A stretch of DNA of 64,000 nucleotides from an uncultured Nitrospira sp. GTDB taxonomy: Bacteria > Nitrospirota > Nitrospiria > Nitrospirales > Nitrospiraceae. Made by a program: the position numbers and the translations under genes. This document shows, piece after piece, positions 1 through 8,574 of this stretch. The notes beneath the pieces are model-generated. The model made no database searches. It was not told the origin of the DNA and was given only the letters and a program-made list of their open reading frames with translations. Where the stretch lies: the NCBI GenBank assembly GCA_902500825.1, contig CABVRX010000013.1, positions 1-64,000 of the forward strand. The letters are read 5' to 3'. Numbering within the stretch: position 1 is the first letter of the stretch; each line of letters starts with the position of its first letter.

Positions 1-66
1 CGTGAAGGGATTGGACTCTAAATCCCGGTGCTACTCAAGACGGGGGTGATGTCGAGAGAACGGAGT

Positions 67-106
67 AAAAGGGCCATCCCCCGGCAGGGGGTTGGCCCTT
101 TGCTTT
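67..106. terminator. Strong hairpin with T-rich flank, probably a bidirectional terminator
   Basis: A ~15-bp stem with one mismatch (AAAGGGCCATCCCCC against its near-complement) and a GGCA loop is followed by CTTTTT on the plus strand and by TTTTACT on the minus strand. It lies about 25 bases beyond the stop of the minus-strand BACON-Fn3 gene, and would also end a plus-strand unit entering from the left edge. Confidence 0.8.
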
Positions 107-128
107 TTGGGCTGATGCAGCTAGTGGA

Positions 129-836
129 TCATTGGATAGTCTTGCTGACCTCGTTGGACGGGGCACTCTCACCGGCGCTGTTATATGCTGTGACGGCGAA
201 GTAGTACATGCGGCCCACGGTCAAACTGTTCACAGTCGAGGATGTGACGTTGCTCACCGTAATGGTTCGTGTATAGAGACGGGGGGCCTCCCCGACGTAT
301 ATTTTATAACCGCTGACTGTGCCGGTGGCCGCATTCCACGTGAGAGTGGCGGTAGATGTCGTGGGTGAGGGTGACGGTGGTGGCGAGGTAGGGGAGGGAG
401 AGAGAATCAACGTCACCGGGATCACCTTACTGCCCCAGGTGCCCGCCTTAATCGTAATGTTAGCATTGTAGGTGCCTGCTCCGAGTCCTGTCGTGTTGAC
501 GTATACCGTAATTGTCACCCGATTGGTAATGGTCGTTTTGGTCGGAGACACCCGAAGCCAGGAGGCATTCTCCGAGGCCGTGAGTGTCGCCGGGGTCGAG
601 CTGTTACTGTAGACGTAGAACCACTGGCTCGGTGGGTTTGCACCGCCTTGCACCGCATAAAACGTCCGTGATTGTCTGTTTGTTGTTAACGACGCAGCCA
701 CGCTTTCAGAAGCGAGACCCAGGCAGAAGACCGCCGTGAGTCCAAGCACCGACCAGAACCCCGATGGGGCCAAAGCGTAAGGCGCACGACGAGACAGTAT
801 TGTTTGATAGGTGTATGCCCTAAAAAAGTGTCTCAT
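129..836 (-). CDS. Secreted BACON-domain plus fibronectin type III protein
   Basis: About 235 residues: a basic N-terminus, a hydrophobic signal segment ending near ASESVAA, a BACON-like beta domain (NASWLRVSP, then GLGAGTYNANITI), a Pro/Ser-rich linker (PTSPPPSPSPT) and one Fn3 domain (GYKIYVGEAP ... YYFAVTAYNSAGESAPSNEV). BACON and Fn3 domains usually mediate extracellular carbohydrate or protein contacts; no catalytic domain is seen. A start three codons upstream (845) is possible, but the paralogue at 7885-8574 begins with the same MRH, and the purine-rich GAGGAAAGG would then sit at normal distance. The substrate is unknown. Confidence 0.85.
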   Translation of the reverse strand: MRHFFRAYTYQTILSRRAPYALAPSGFWSVLGLTAVFCLGLASESVAASLTTNRQSRTFYAVQGGANPPSQWFYVYSNSSTPATLTASENASWLRVSPTKTTITNRVTITVYVNTTGLGAGTYNANITIKAGTWGSKVIPVTLILSPSPTSPPPSPSPTTSTATLTWNAATGTVSGYKIYVGEAPRLYTRTITVSNVTSSTVNSLTVGRMYYFAVTAYNSAGESAPSNEVSKTIQ

Positions 837-1185
837 CAGGATCATGGCCTTTCCTCATTGATTAGCTGTTGCATAACGGAGCCTCCGAACAATGCCCATT
901 TGTAAAATCTTCCAGCATGCATGACCATCAATTCAGTTGAGATGGATCGGGAATGCTGCCGTTTGCTCCCTGAGCTGAAATGGCCCACGGCGGTTCAGAG
1001 CTGGTGTCGGTACAACGATCAATAAGGCTCTTATCGTTTAGAATTGGACCAAATGCAGTTCTGTCATGAACCTTGATGACCAATTGCCGACGCGTAACCG
1101 TGGCGAGCCCTCGATATTAAACGTTCATAAATCTGATAAGGATACGTGATACTTCCTACTGACCGACTGCCCATCTCTTGAAATT
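837..1185. other. Intergenic region, no gene seen
   Basis: About 350 bases between two minus-strand secreted-protein genes. It carries the GAGGAAAGG ribosome-binding region of the downstream gene. I see no convincing ORF, RNA or terminator. Confidence 0.5.
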
Positions 1186-1761
1186 TCATGATTGAGCCGA
1201 AGGGGTTACTGCCACTATCTCATTCGAACAGAGACTCTCCGACTCATTGAACGCACGGATAGCAAAAAAATATGATGTGTTGGGCTCGAGCCCGGTGATT
1301 GTGGCAGTTGGAGCGGCGATGGCTTGGCTTTCCCCATGAGAGCATGAATTTGACTCTTCTGAAGTTGACTCTTCCGAGCTAGACTCTTCTGAACTTGGTT
1401 CTTGTGATGAGTATTTCCCATAGTAGATGTAGTAACCATCGACATGGATGTCGGAGGGATGATCCCAGGTCAAATGTGCGGTAACTCCAGTTAGTGTGGG
1501 AATCATTGTAATTACTGGATCCGTTTCTCCAGCAAAACTTATCCCCTCGGAATCAGCCTCCTCGGAATTAGGAGCAAGAGGCGAATCCCCTCCTGCTGTA
1601 GCGTCTGTTGGTGTAGAAAGGCTAGAGATTATCGGCCCTCCCGCTCCATCATTTGAGCAACCAGCCAGTAATATGAGCGACAGAATCAAAAGTGCCGGAT
1701 GAGCCATTGAGATGATAAATTTCCGTGAGCCAAAGCTAACCGAATCCTCAAGCGTCAACAT
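1186..1761 (-). CDS. Fn3-domain lipoprotein with a Ser/Glu repeat insert
   Basis: 191 residues. A long n-region and hydrophobic segment end in a lipobox (LLAGC), so the protein should be lipidated at that cysteine. The rest is a single Fn3 domain of the type found in the two BACON-Fn3 neighbours (GYYIYYGKYSS ... NTSYFFAIRAFNESES), interrupted by a low-complexity loop made of repeated SSEES-like units. The start at 1761 is favoured by AGGAGT six bases upstream; an internal Met before HPALL lacks such a site. Function is unknown; a cell-surface adhesion or binding role is inferred only from the domain. Confidence 0.85.
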   Translation of the reverse strand: MLTLEDSVSFGSRKFIISMAHPALLILSLILLAGCSNDGAGGPIISSLSTPTDATAGGDSPLAPNSEEADSEGISFAGETDPVITMIPTLTGVTAHLTWDHPSDIHVDGYYIYYGKYSSQEPSSEESSSEESTSEESNSCSHGESQAIAAPTATITGLEPNTSYFFAIRAFNESESLCSNEIVAVTPSAQS

Positions 1762-1848
1762 GAAGACACTCCTATAGATGAATTAACATGGAGCTGTGAC
1801 GGTACGAACCAATGGTGATCAATATAAGATTTAGGGAGGATCACCACA

Positions 1849-1883
1849 TTGCTCGCTTCCCTAGGCGAAAGGGAAGCGAGCAA
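1849..1883. repeat. Perfect 14-bp inverted repeat (hairpin)
   Basis: TTGCTCGCTTCCCT and its exact complement are separated by a 7-base loop. There is no T-run on either strand, so it is not a standard terminator. It lies ~90 bases upstream of the Fn3 lipoprotein start and ~190 bases left of the IS3 remnant, inside the gene-free stretch 1762-2073, in which I see nothing else. Confidence 0.75.
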
Positions 1884-2073
1884 AAGTGATGCCGAGAGAA
1901 AATTATCGACAATTTTGATTTTTATATGCTTTAAGCGTTAGTCGAGACTCATAAAGTGTAGAATGTGAAGGGTTCAACCTTCAAAAAAACAAGAAAGAAC
2001 AGAAAATCCTAATTCCCCCTTTACGTTTCCCCCAAAACGACGGCGATTCAATCTAGAGGAAGATGCCGCTTCA

Positions 2074-2779
2074 ATGATGCCCCGGGAAAAGGAGGAGCGC
2101 TATGAAGCGGTGGAAGTTTACCGGGAGAAAATTATCTATGCCCTCCGACTCCGCATCCGTGACTTCGCGCATGCCCGGCCGCGGTTTGGCTATCAGCGGA
2201 TCTGGGTAGTGCTGCGTCGAGAAGGCTGGCTTGTGAACCGGAAGCGGGTCTGTCGGCATAAACATAATGGCCTTGCATCGGGGTCCAGCTCCAGTGCCCG
2301 TCGGCCCGTCCGAGCGGTGGAACATGGATTTTGTGCAGGATACCCTCGCCGACGGTCGCCCGGTTCGAATCTTGACGGTGGTCGATAACTGGAGTCGCTC
2401 CAGCCCAGTCATAGAGGCCGAATTTCGGATGTCGGGTGAGCCGGATCCTGGATCGCGTGTTCGGTGAAGGGCTGGACTCTCGCTCCATCACGGTGGATCA
2501 TGGGACCGAATTCCGATCGACTTCATTCGATCGGGCAAACCGGTCGAGAATCGCTTCATTGAGAGTTTCAATGGGCGCTTGCGGGACGAGTGTTTGAACG
2601 TGGAAGTCTTCTTCACGCTGAAGGCTGTGCGGGAGAAACTCGCCCGTTGGTAGGCAGACTACAACCACCTGCGTCCGCACAGTGCACTGAAAGATCAGGC
2701 GCCCGCCTGCTTTGCGGCAGAGTGGCTCGCCACCACGCTGCCTCTGACCTCTTCCGAATTACTGGAGGCGCTCACGTGA
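2074..2779 (+). pseudogene. IS3-family transposase (orfB) remnant with frameshifts and an in-frame stop
   Basis: Three reading frames together restore an IS3-family integrase-type transposase. The HTH-like segment RPRFGYQRIWVVLRREGW comes first, then the catalytic block ERWNMDFVQDTLADGRPVRI with VVDNWSR, then ITVDHGTEF, and finally the tail ENRFIESFNGRLRDECLN and YNHLRPHSAL. Frame breaks occur near 2250 and 2430. About 15 residues are missing between the second Asp and the Glu blocks, and a TAG interrupts the tail at about 2654 (ARW*ADYNHL). It cannot encode an active transposase. The first ORF and the 5' end are missing. Confidence 0.9.
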
Positions 2780-2877
2780 GCTATGTTAGCTTCGCATGGC
2801 CGCACTGGCGGCTCAAACCGATCACGCGCAGGCCAAATCCTCAGGTCATAATTGGTCTACATTCGTGGGGCGGGTCA
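2074..2877 (+). mobile_element. Truncated IS3-family insertion sequence, right end preserved
   Basis: Downstream of the transposase remnant the sequence ends in GTGGGGCGGGTCA (2865-2877). Read inward this gives TGACCCGCCCCAC, the TGA...-type terminal repeat expected for IS3-family (IS407-like) elements. I find no matching left end, so the element is 5'-truncated. Confidence 0.65.
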
Positions 2878-3269
2878 AGAGACACCGAATTTCCAGCTCT
2901 CTGTGGTCTAGTTTCTGGGGAGAGGTCAGAAGCCAGAGCTTACTCTTTCGAAGTATTTCCTTGACGAGGGAGCGCATGGCAGAGGCTGGCTTCCAGAAGA
3001 GCCCTATCGCGAGTCTCTGTTTGTACAGCTTAATGTTATCAATAGGTTATGAGAGTGGGGGTTCCGTGAATTAGGTGGTAGGCTAGGGTTGCCATTTGTG
3101 GCTGAAGAGGTTGGTGTTTGGTTAGGTCTCGACTGTTTACGGCGGAAGAGGTACATTGAACCAAAGAGAGGACCAATTAGGCAGGGCCGATTATCAAGCA
3201 AATAACTCAAGCGTTCATGCGCGCTCTTAAAGGGACGGCGAGTCGGGAGCGGGAAAGAGGAGGGAGGGA
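2878..3269. other. Gap between IS remnant and sugar cassette
   Basis: About 390 bases with no supportable gene. Its right end holds the ribosome-binding site (GAGGAGGGAGGG) of the epimerase gene; the promoter of the cassette should lie here but no clear -35/-10 pair stands out. Confidence 0.5.
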
Positions 3270-3833
3270 ATGATTTTTATAGAAACGAAGCTGAAAGGTG
3301 CGTACATTCTCGACCTGGAACGTCGGGAAGATACGCGCGGTTTCTTTGCCCGTGCTTTTTGCCAGAAGGAATTTGAGGCGCACGGGCTGACGCCCGTTAT
3401 TGCCCAAGCCAATGTGGCATTTAACGCGAAGAAAGGCACATTGCGAGGAATGCACTTTCAATTTCCCCCTGCGGCCGAAAGCAAGCTCGTGCGTTGTACG
3501 AGGGGAGCGATTCTCGATATCATCGTCGACCTCCGTCCCGAGAGCCCGACTTACCTTGAGCATATCGCGATTGAATTGAGCGAAGATAATCAGCGCTCAC
3601 TTTATGTGCCGGAACGATTTGCGCATGGATATCAAGCGTTGAGGGACAGTACCGAGACAAGCTATCAGGTGGGGGAATTTTATACGCCCGGATGCGAGGG
3701 CGGCTTGCGGCATAATGATCCTCGGTTGAAACTTCAGTGGCCCCTGCCGGTCGCGAGCATTTCGGAGAAGGACACACTGTGGAAGCTATTCGATGACATT
3801 GAACCGGAGTTGAAGCAAAGAATGAGCGTCTAG
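3270..3833 (+). CDS. RmlC-like dTDP-4-dehydrorhamnose 3,5-epimerase family protein
   Basis: 187 residues, the usual RmlC length, a single cupin fold. The signature RGMHFQFPP carries the catalytic His; FAHGYQAL and YTPGCEGGLRHNDP match the family core. Members epimerise 4-keto-6-deoxy nucleotide sugars, but several in non-rhamnose clusters act on other sugars. No rmlA, rmlB or rmlD lies nearby; instead the next genes are a SAF-domain oxidoreductase and a cytidylyltransferase-like enzyme, so the true substrate may be CDP-linked. A strong GGAGGGAGGG lies 3 bases before the ATG. Confidence 0.9.
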   Translation: MIFIETKLKGAYILDLERREDTRGFFARAFCQKEFEAHGLTPVIAQANVAFNAKKGTLRGMHFQFPPAAESKLVRCTRGAILDIIVDLRPESPTYLEHIAIELSEDNQRSLYVPERFAHGYQALRDSTETSYQVGEFYTPGCEGGLRHNDPRLKLQWPLPVASISEKDTLWKLFDDIEPELKQRMSV

Positions 3834-3923
3834 CATCGAGCGTTGTCACGCCATGAAGTCAATCGTGAAGCAACGAACGATGTCAGCAAGGTTACAGCAC
3901 GATTCTGGTGCGAGGAGGTAGAA

Positions 3924-5312
3924 ATGATTCTTGTAGACAGTGCCCTCAAAGCTCGAGAAGCAGAAGGAAGACCAATTCGTGTTGGAATGGTTGGCGCGGG
4001 ATTTATGGGGCAGGGGCTGACGAATCAGATCGTTCACAGCGTCCCAGGAATGCGCATGGCGGCGGTGTCGAATCGTCGTCTGAAGCGAGCCTTCGATGTG
4101 TATACCTATGCAGGACTCAAGGAAATAGTCGAGGCGACTACACAGGGACACTTGGATGAGGCGATTCGCGCTGGAAAGCCGGTGGTGACCGAAGATGCGT
4201 TTCTGCTCGCACAATCCGAGGAGATCGACATAGTGATCGATGTCACCGGCTCGGTCGAATTCGGCGCCCATATCGTTCTCGAGGCGTTCAAACACGGCAA
4301 AGACGTCGTGCTGATGAATGCTGAAATCGACGCCACGATCGGGCCAATCCTGCAAGTCTATGCGGAGAAGTACGGTGTCATCATGTCCGCCTGCGATGGG
4401 GATGAGCCGGGGCTTCAGATGAATCTCTATCGATGGGTAAAAGGGTTGGGGTTGATCCCGCGCGTAGTCGGAAATATCAAGGGACTCCAAGATCCTTATC
4501 GTAATCCTACGACACAAAAGGGGTTTGCAGAACGCTGGGGACAGAACCCTGCCATGGTAACGAGTTTCGCAGACGGAACAAAGATCAGCTGCGAGCAAAC
4601 GATTGTAGCGAATGCGACCGGATTTGTCGTGAGATCCAGAGGGATGTCCAGGGGGATCGAGTATAAAGACGACGTCCTCAAGATCGGCCAGCGCTATGAT
4701 ATTGACGAACTTCGACGGCTCGGCGGGATCATCGATTACGTGGTGGGCACACCGCTCACCAAGGCCTTTGTCCTGGCCGAACATCCGGATCCCAAACAGC
4801 AACACTACTTGAATCTCTATAAGATGGGGGAGGGACCGTTATATTCATTTTTTGTTCCCTATCATCTCGTTCATTTCGAGGCCCCGAATGCGATCGCGCG
4901 TGTTGCTTTGTTCCGGGATTCTCTTGCCAAGCCGTTGGGCGGTCCAGTGGTCGAAGTTTGCACGGTGGCGAAACGCGACCTTAGGGCGGGCGAAATCCTC
5001 GATGACTATGGGATGTACATGACGTACGGCGAAGCGGTGAATACGGACGAAATGAGCCGGGGCCGGTACCTTCCTGAGGGGCTTGTTGAGGGATGCCTCC
5101 TCAACAAGGATATCAAGAAGGACGAAGTCATCACGTACGACGATGTGAAGCTTCCGTCCGGCCGATTGGCCGATAAGCTACGAGCTGAACAATATAAGTA
5201 TTTTAGAGGCGAGACCTGGCTCGAGGAGCATATTGCTTCGCCCGAAATGGTAGGACAAATGGCCTGCCAATCTATTTCACAAATCAAGACTTCTTCCCAT
5301 TCTTATTCATGA
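3924..5312 (+). CDS. NAD(P)-dependent oxidoreductase with C-terminal SAF domain
   Basis: 462 residues from the ATG at 3924, chosen because GAGGAGG lies five bases upstream; an in-frame ATG at 3843 has no such site. The N-terminus is a Rossmann fold with RVGMVGAGFMGQG, followed by a homoserine-dehydrogenase-like core (DIVIDVTGS, DGDEPGLQMN). The last ~80 residues form a SAF domain (AKRDLRAGEILDDYG, LLNKDIKKDEVITYDDV), which in other families closes over sugar or sugar-acid substrates. The family recurs with RfbF- and RfbC-like genes in polysaccharide loci; its reaction is not established. It is probably co-transcribed with the epimerase (90-base gap). Confidence 0.88.
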   Translation: MILVDSALKAREAEGRPIRVGMVGAGFMGQGLTNQIVHSVPGMRMAAVSNRRLKRAFDVYTYAGLKEIVEATTQGHLDEAIRAGKPVVTEDAFLLAQSEEIDIVIDVTGSVEFGAHIVLEAFKHGKDVVLMNAEIDATIGPILQVYAEKYGVIMSACDGDEPGLQMNLYRWVKGLGLIPRVVGNIKGLQDPYRNPTTQKGFAERWGQNPAMVTSFADGTKISCEQTIVANATGFVVRSRGMSRGIEYKDDVLKIGQRYDIDELRRLGGIIDYVVGTPLTKAFVLAEHPDPKQQHYLNLYKMGEGPLYSFFVPYHLVHFEAPNAIARVALFRDSLAKPLGGPVVEVCTVAKRDLRAGEILDDYGMYMTYGEAVNTDEMSRGRYLPEGLVEGCLLNKDIKKDEVITYDDVKLPSGRLADKLRAEQYKYFRGETWLEEHIASPEMVGQMACQSISQIKTSSHSYS

Positions 5313-5339
5313 AGTCCATCGCCCACACCAATTGGGCTA

Positions 5340-5366
5340 GGACCCCACGCCGACCAACTGGGGTCC
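5340..5366. repeat. 8-bp inverted repeat between sugar genes
   Basis: GGACCCCA and TGGGGTCC flank an 11-base loop, 28 bases after the SAF oxidoreductase stop, inside the 261-base gap before the cytidylyltransferase gene. No T-run follows, so a role as terminator or attenuator is only possible. Confidence 0.4.
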
Positions 5367-5573
5367 GATCTACCATCGTTTGGCGGACCGTTGAGCTTTT
5401 TTGCCGAGATTTGATCGACCGAACGGCTAGCATTGGTTTCTTTCAGAATCGCCACAATTTGGACCTCAGTGAATTTCGATTGCCGCGTGGGACCCTCTTG
5501 GCTAGGAGGAGGGGTATGCTTCTGCCAGAAGATTCTTCTTCTGATCTGTCCTGAGTTTTAGGGGGTATACACT

Positions 5574-6377
5574 ATGAAGGTCGTGTTGTTTTGTGGCGGC
5601 TTAGGGATGCGCTTAAGAGAATACTCGGAGTCGATTCCGAAACCCATGGTTCCCATCGGCTACAGGCCCATCCTGTGGCATGTGATGAAGTACTACGCCC
5701 ATTTCGGACATAAGGATTTTGTTTTGTGTCTCGGTCATGCAGCCGATACCATCAAGAAATACTTCTTGAACTACGAAGAGGGCATATCGAATGATTTTGT
5801 GCTTTCCGAGGGGGGAAAGCGTCTCGACCTGTTGAATACGGATATCAGCGATTGGCGAATTACATTTGCCGACACCGGACTCACTGCCAACATCGGGCAG
5901 CGGTTGAAAGCAGTAGAAAAATATCTGGACGGGGAAGAGATGTTCCTCGCCAACTATAGCGACGGCCTGACGGATCTTCCGCTTTCCACTCAGCTCGATC
6001 ATTTTTCCAAAGAGGACAAAGTCGGCAGTTTTGTCTGTGTCAAGCCGCGCCTGAGCTATCATATTGTGACATTGAATGGACAGGACGATATCGAGAAGAT
6101 TCAGGACATGAACCAGACCAATATTCGGATCAACGGTGGATTCTTTATTTTCAAAAAAGACATCTTTCGCTATATCGGCCCAGGAGAAGAACTGGTTCGG
6201 GAACCCTTCCAGAGATTGATCGACGAAAAGCAACTCACCGGATATAAGCATGACGGTTTCTGGGCTTCCATGGATACATTCAAAGATAAACAAGCCTTAG
6301 ATGAGATGTATTCCCACGGCGATGCGCCGTGGGAGGTATGGAAGCCACGTTCCAAGGGAAAAAGTTTTCTCTCCTAA
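5574..6377 (+). CDS. rfbF: Glucose-1-phosphate cytidylyltransferase-like nucleotidyltransferase (RfbF family)
   Basis: 267 residues, close to RfbF length. The nucleotide-binding loop FCGGLGMRLREYSESIPKP holds the GGxGxRL and KP motifs, and LANYSDGLTD supplies the metal-binding Asp. RfbF makes CDP-glucose from CTP and glucose-1-phosphate, the first step to CDP-linked deoxysugars; no CDP-glucose 4,6-dehydratase (rfbG) is present here. AGGGGG lies about 9 bases upstream of the ATG. Together with the RmlC-like and SAF genes it points to an activated sugar for surface polysaccharide. The exact sugar is not determined. Confidence 0.88.
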   Translation: MKVVLFCGGLGMRLREYSESIPKPMVPIGYRPILWHVMKYYAHFGHKDFVLCLGHAADTIKKYFLNYEEGISNDFVLSEGGKRLDLLNTDISDWRITFADTGLTANIGQRLKAVEKYLDGEEMFLANYSDGLTDLPLSTQLDHFSKEDKVGSFVCVKPRLSYHIVTLNGQDDIEKIQDMNQTNIRINGGFFIFKKDIFRYIGPGEELVREPFQRLIDEKQLTGYKHDGFWASMDTFKDKQALDEMYSHGDAPWEVWKPRSKGKSFLS

Positions 6378-6395
6378 CCATAGGCGGATCTTTTA

Positions 6396-7070
6396 TTGTC
6401 CACGCTGATTCCCGTGAAAACCAGCCTGCCGATTCAGCTTGATCGCAGACGGTTGAACATCCTGTGCATTGGAGCTCATGCCGACGACATTGAGATTGGA
6501 TGCGGCGGGACGATTCTCAAGCTGCTGCAGACCCATCCCGGTAGTCGTGTGGTATGGGTGGTCCTGACAGCCAGAGGAGATCGTAGGAAAGAAGCGGTGA
6601 AAAGTGCCGCCGCGTTTCTTCGGGGAGCAGCCTCTACGAAACTCGTCGCCAAATCTTTCAGGGAAAGCTATCTGTCGTATCAGGGCCATGAGGTCAAGAA
6701 GTATTTTGACATCCTTCCACATGTGATCGATCCCGACCTCGTCTTTACCCATTCTCGACAGGACCTCCACCAAGACCATCGCGTCGTGTGCGAATTGACG
6801 TGGAATACGTACCGTCGCCATCAGATTCTCGAGTACGAGATCCTAAAGTACGATGGAGACCTCGGCCAACCCAATCTGTACGTGCCGCTCACGGACGAAG
6901 TCGGCCGAGAAAAAGTGCGGTTGCTTATGGAGGGATTTGCGACACAGCGCGGCAAGCGATGGTTCGCAGAGGATACCTTCTACGGACTCCTCCGAATTCG
7001 GGGGATCGAATCTCCCAAGGCAACCAGGTATGCCGAGGCCTTCTATGCAAGAAAGGTCGTGCTTGAATAG
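6396..7070 (+). CDS. PIG-L family (LmbE-like) N-deacetylase
   Basis: 224 residues. GAHADDIEIGCGG is the zinc-binding AHxDD motif at about residues 27-31, and HSRQDLHQDH near residue 125 gives the other ligands. PIG-L enzymes remove N-acetyl groups from GlcNAc-type sugars or conjugates. The start is a TTG at 6396 with AGGCGGA about 10 bases upstream; there is no ATG near the conserved N-terminus. It follows the RfbF-like gene by 18 bases and is probably in the same operon, suggesting deacetylation of an amino sugar in the same pathway. Confidence 0.88.
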   Translation: MSTLIPVKTSLPIQLDRRRLNILCIGAHADDIEIGCGGTILKLLQTHPGSRVVWVVLTARGDRRKEAVKSAAAFLRGAASTKLVAKSFRESYLSYQGHEVKKYFDILPHVIDPDLVFTHSRQDLHQDHRVVCELTWNTYRRHQILEYEILKYDGDLGQPNLYVPLTDEVGREKVRLLMEGFATQRGKRWFAEDTFYGLLRIRGIESPKATRYAEAFYARKVVLE

Positions 7071-7091
7071 ACTGGAAACATTGAGGACCTG

Positions 7092-7232
7092 ATGAAGTTG
7101 AGAGCCGGAGATTGGGTGGAGGTCAAGAGTAAAGAGGAAATTCTTGCCATGCTCGACAAGAATGGGCAACTGGAAGGTCTGCCGTTCAGGCCGCAGATGA
7201 TGCACTACTATAGATCAGTGGTGTCCGGTTAA
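7092..7232 (+). pseudogene. Truncated N-terminus of a conserved polysaccharide-locus protein
   Basis: 46 codons beginning MKLRAGDWVEVKSKEEIL and ending in TAA after SVVSG. The opening (RAGDWVEV, KEEILAMLD, GLPFRPQM) resembles the start of a much longer uncharacterised protein found in other sugar clusters, so this is probably a remnant cut by the neighbouring IS4-type insertion. It lies 21 bases after the PIG-L gene in the same orientation. Confidence 0.55.
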
Positions 7233-7309
7233 AACGAGCTCCATGAACTTGGAAGCCAGAACTGGAGTGGGATGTGAAGGGATAAAGAGTGGTGTCGATT
7301 TGAACACCG

Positions 7310-7757
7310 ATGGGCGATTCGAGTAATCTGCCGAGTTTTGCCCCGAAGACGGCTGCCATGAAGATTGGCCAGACTCTGGTCGCCCCGTTGATGGACGTTC
7401 TGCACTGGACAACCTTCATGCGCCTCGTCAATCGCCATGGCGGCAATTGTTACGTGAAGTCGCTCACCTGCGCCGAGCAATTCCGCGTCATGACCTTTGC
7501 GCAGCTCACCTATCGAGAGCGCTTGCGCGACATCGAGGTTTATCTCTCGATGCAAGCATCCGAACTCTATTATATGGGGGGGTAGCCAGGGGATTAAGCA
7601 TCCCATTCCGGTCGATGCCCACGAACTTCGAGACTGACGTATCCATGCCGAATTGGCCCATCATTTGATTGTGCAGGACAGGAAGCGCTACATCGGCGAA
7701 AGCCTGGAGGGCGAGTTGGCGTACATGGCCTACGCGCTGGATGCAACCACCATTTGA
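7310..7757 (+). pseudogene. IS4-type transposase remnant (DUF4372 N-terminus)
   Basis: The first 91 codons form the N-terminal domain of an IS4-family transposase (PLMDVLHWTTFMRLVNRHGG, CAEQFRVMTFAQLTYRERLRDIE). A frameshift ends it at 7585. The protein continues in another frame with PIPVDAHELRD, an internal TGA, then RIHAELAHHLIVQ and YALDATTI, where a further stop falls just at the first catalytic Asp block. The catalytic domain and both ends are missing, so the element is dead. Confidence 0.85.
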
Positions 7758-7884
7758 CGTCTCTCTCGGAAACGACGGCAAGTCAGAACTAGAGGAGAAT
7801 GCGGAAGCCATCACTGTACTCTAGTTGAGAACTATCGTTGTTTTCAGGGAGACGTTACTCGCTTTCAGGATATCACTCTGGTGA

Positions 7885-8574
7885 TCAATAGATGCTCTTG
7901 CTCACCTCGTTGGAGGGTGAGCTCTCGCCGGCACTGTTATAAGCGGTCACAGCGAAAAAGTAGGTCGTCCCGGTAGACAAGCTGTCAATGGTATAGGACG
8001 TGAGGTTGCCGACTGTGATTGTTCTTGTATAGAGGCCTGAAGCTGTCCCTACGTAAACTTTATAGCCATCCAAGGTTGGGTCGGTGACAGGGTTCCACGC
8101 GAGTGTGGCTGTCGTCGCTGATGGTAGTGGCGGGGAGGGAGGTGACACCATTAAAGTTACAGGGACTGTCGCACTTGCCCGTTTCCCGACCTTGACCGTA
8201 ATGATTGTGTTGTAGGTGCCTGCTGCTAGACCACTTGTATTAACAGCCACCGAGAGCTGCGCAGTGCTTGTCATGGATGTTGTTGCCGGCGAAACCGTCA
8301 GCCAGGAGGCAGTATCTGTGCTGGTTAACATAACATCACTTGAACGGTTCCTGGAGACGGATAGCGTCTGGGCGGGTGGGCTTGTTGTACCTTGAACGGC
8401 ATTGAACGTCAGGGCTGTCGGACTAATGGTAAATGCCAAGCATTCAGAAGCTAGCCCAAGGCCGATGAAAGCGGTGACCGTAAGAACCTGCCGAAACCGG
8501 AGAGTGGCTGAAAAACTATTCTTACAACGAGACCGTGCTGTTTGGGGGATGTATTCCATAAATAAGTGCCTCAT
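7885..8574 (-). CDS. Secreted BACON-domain plus fibronectin type III protein (paralogue)
   Basis: 229 residues with the architecture of the protein at 129-836: signal sequence (GLGLASECLA), BACON-like domain (TASWLTVSP, GLAAGTYNTIITV), short Pro linker and Fn3 domain (GYKVYVGTASGLYTRTITV ... YFFAVTAYNSAGESSPSNEVSK). The last ~90 residues are very similar between the copies, so they derive from one duplication. GGAGGAAA lies ~13 bases upstream of the ATG. No ligand can be named. Confidence 0.88.
   Translation of the reverse strand: MRHLFMEYIPQTARSRCKNSFSATLRFRQVLTVTAFIGLGLASECLAFTISPTALTFNAVQGTTSPPAQTLSVSRNRSSDVMLTSTDTASWLTVSPATTSMTSTAQLSVAVNTSGLAAGTYNTIITVKVGKRASATVPVTLMVSPPSPPLPSATTATLAWNPVTDPTLDGYKVYVGTASGLYTRTITVGNLTSYTIDSLSTGTTYFFAVTAYNSAGESSPSNEVSKSIY

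Noticed and set aside
8-49. GGACTCTAAATCC resembles the CUA anticodon loop of pyrrolysine tRNA
   Set aside because: No T-arm, acceptor stem or CCA end follows; the stem pairs poorly beyond three bases. The match is probably chance, and the left part is outside the window.
5309-5554. 81-codon ORF overlapping the end of the SAF oxidoreductase
   Set aside because: No ribosome-binding site, odd composition and no recognisable protein; it covers a hairpin and the leader of the next gene.
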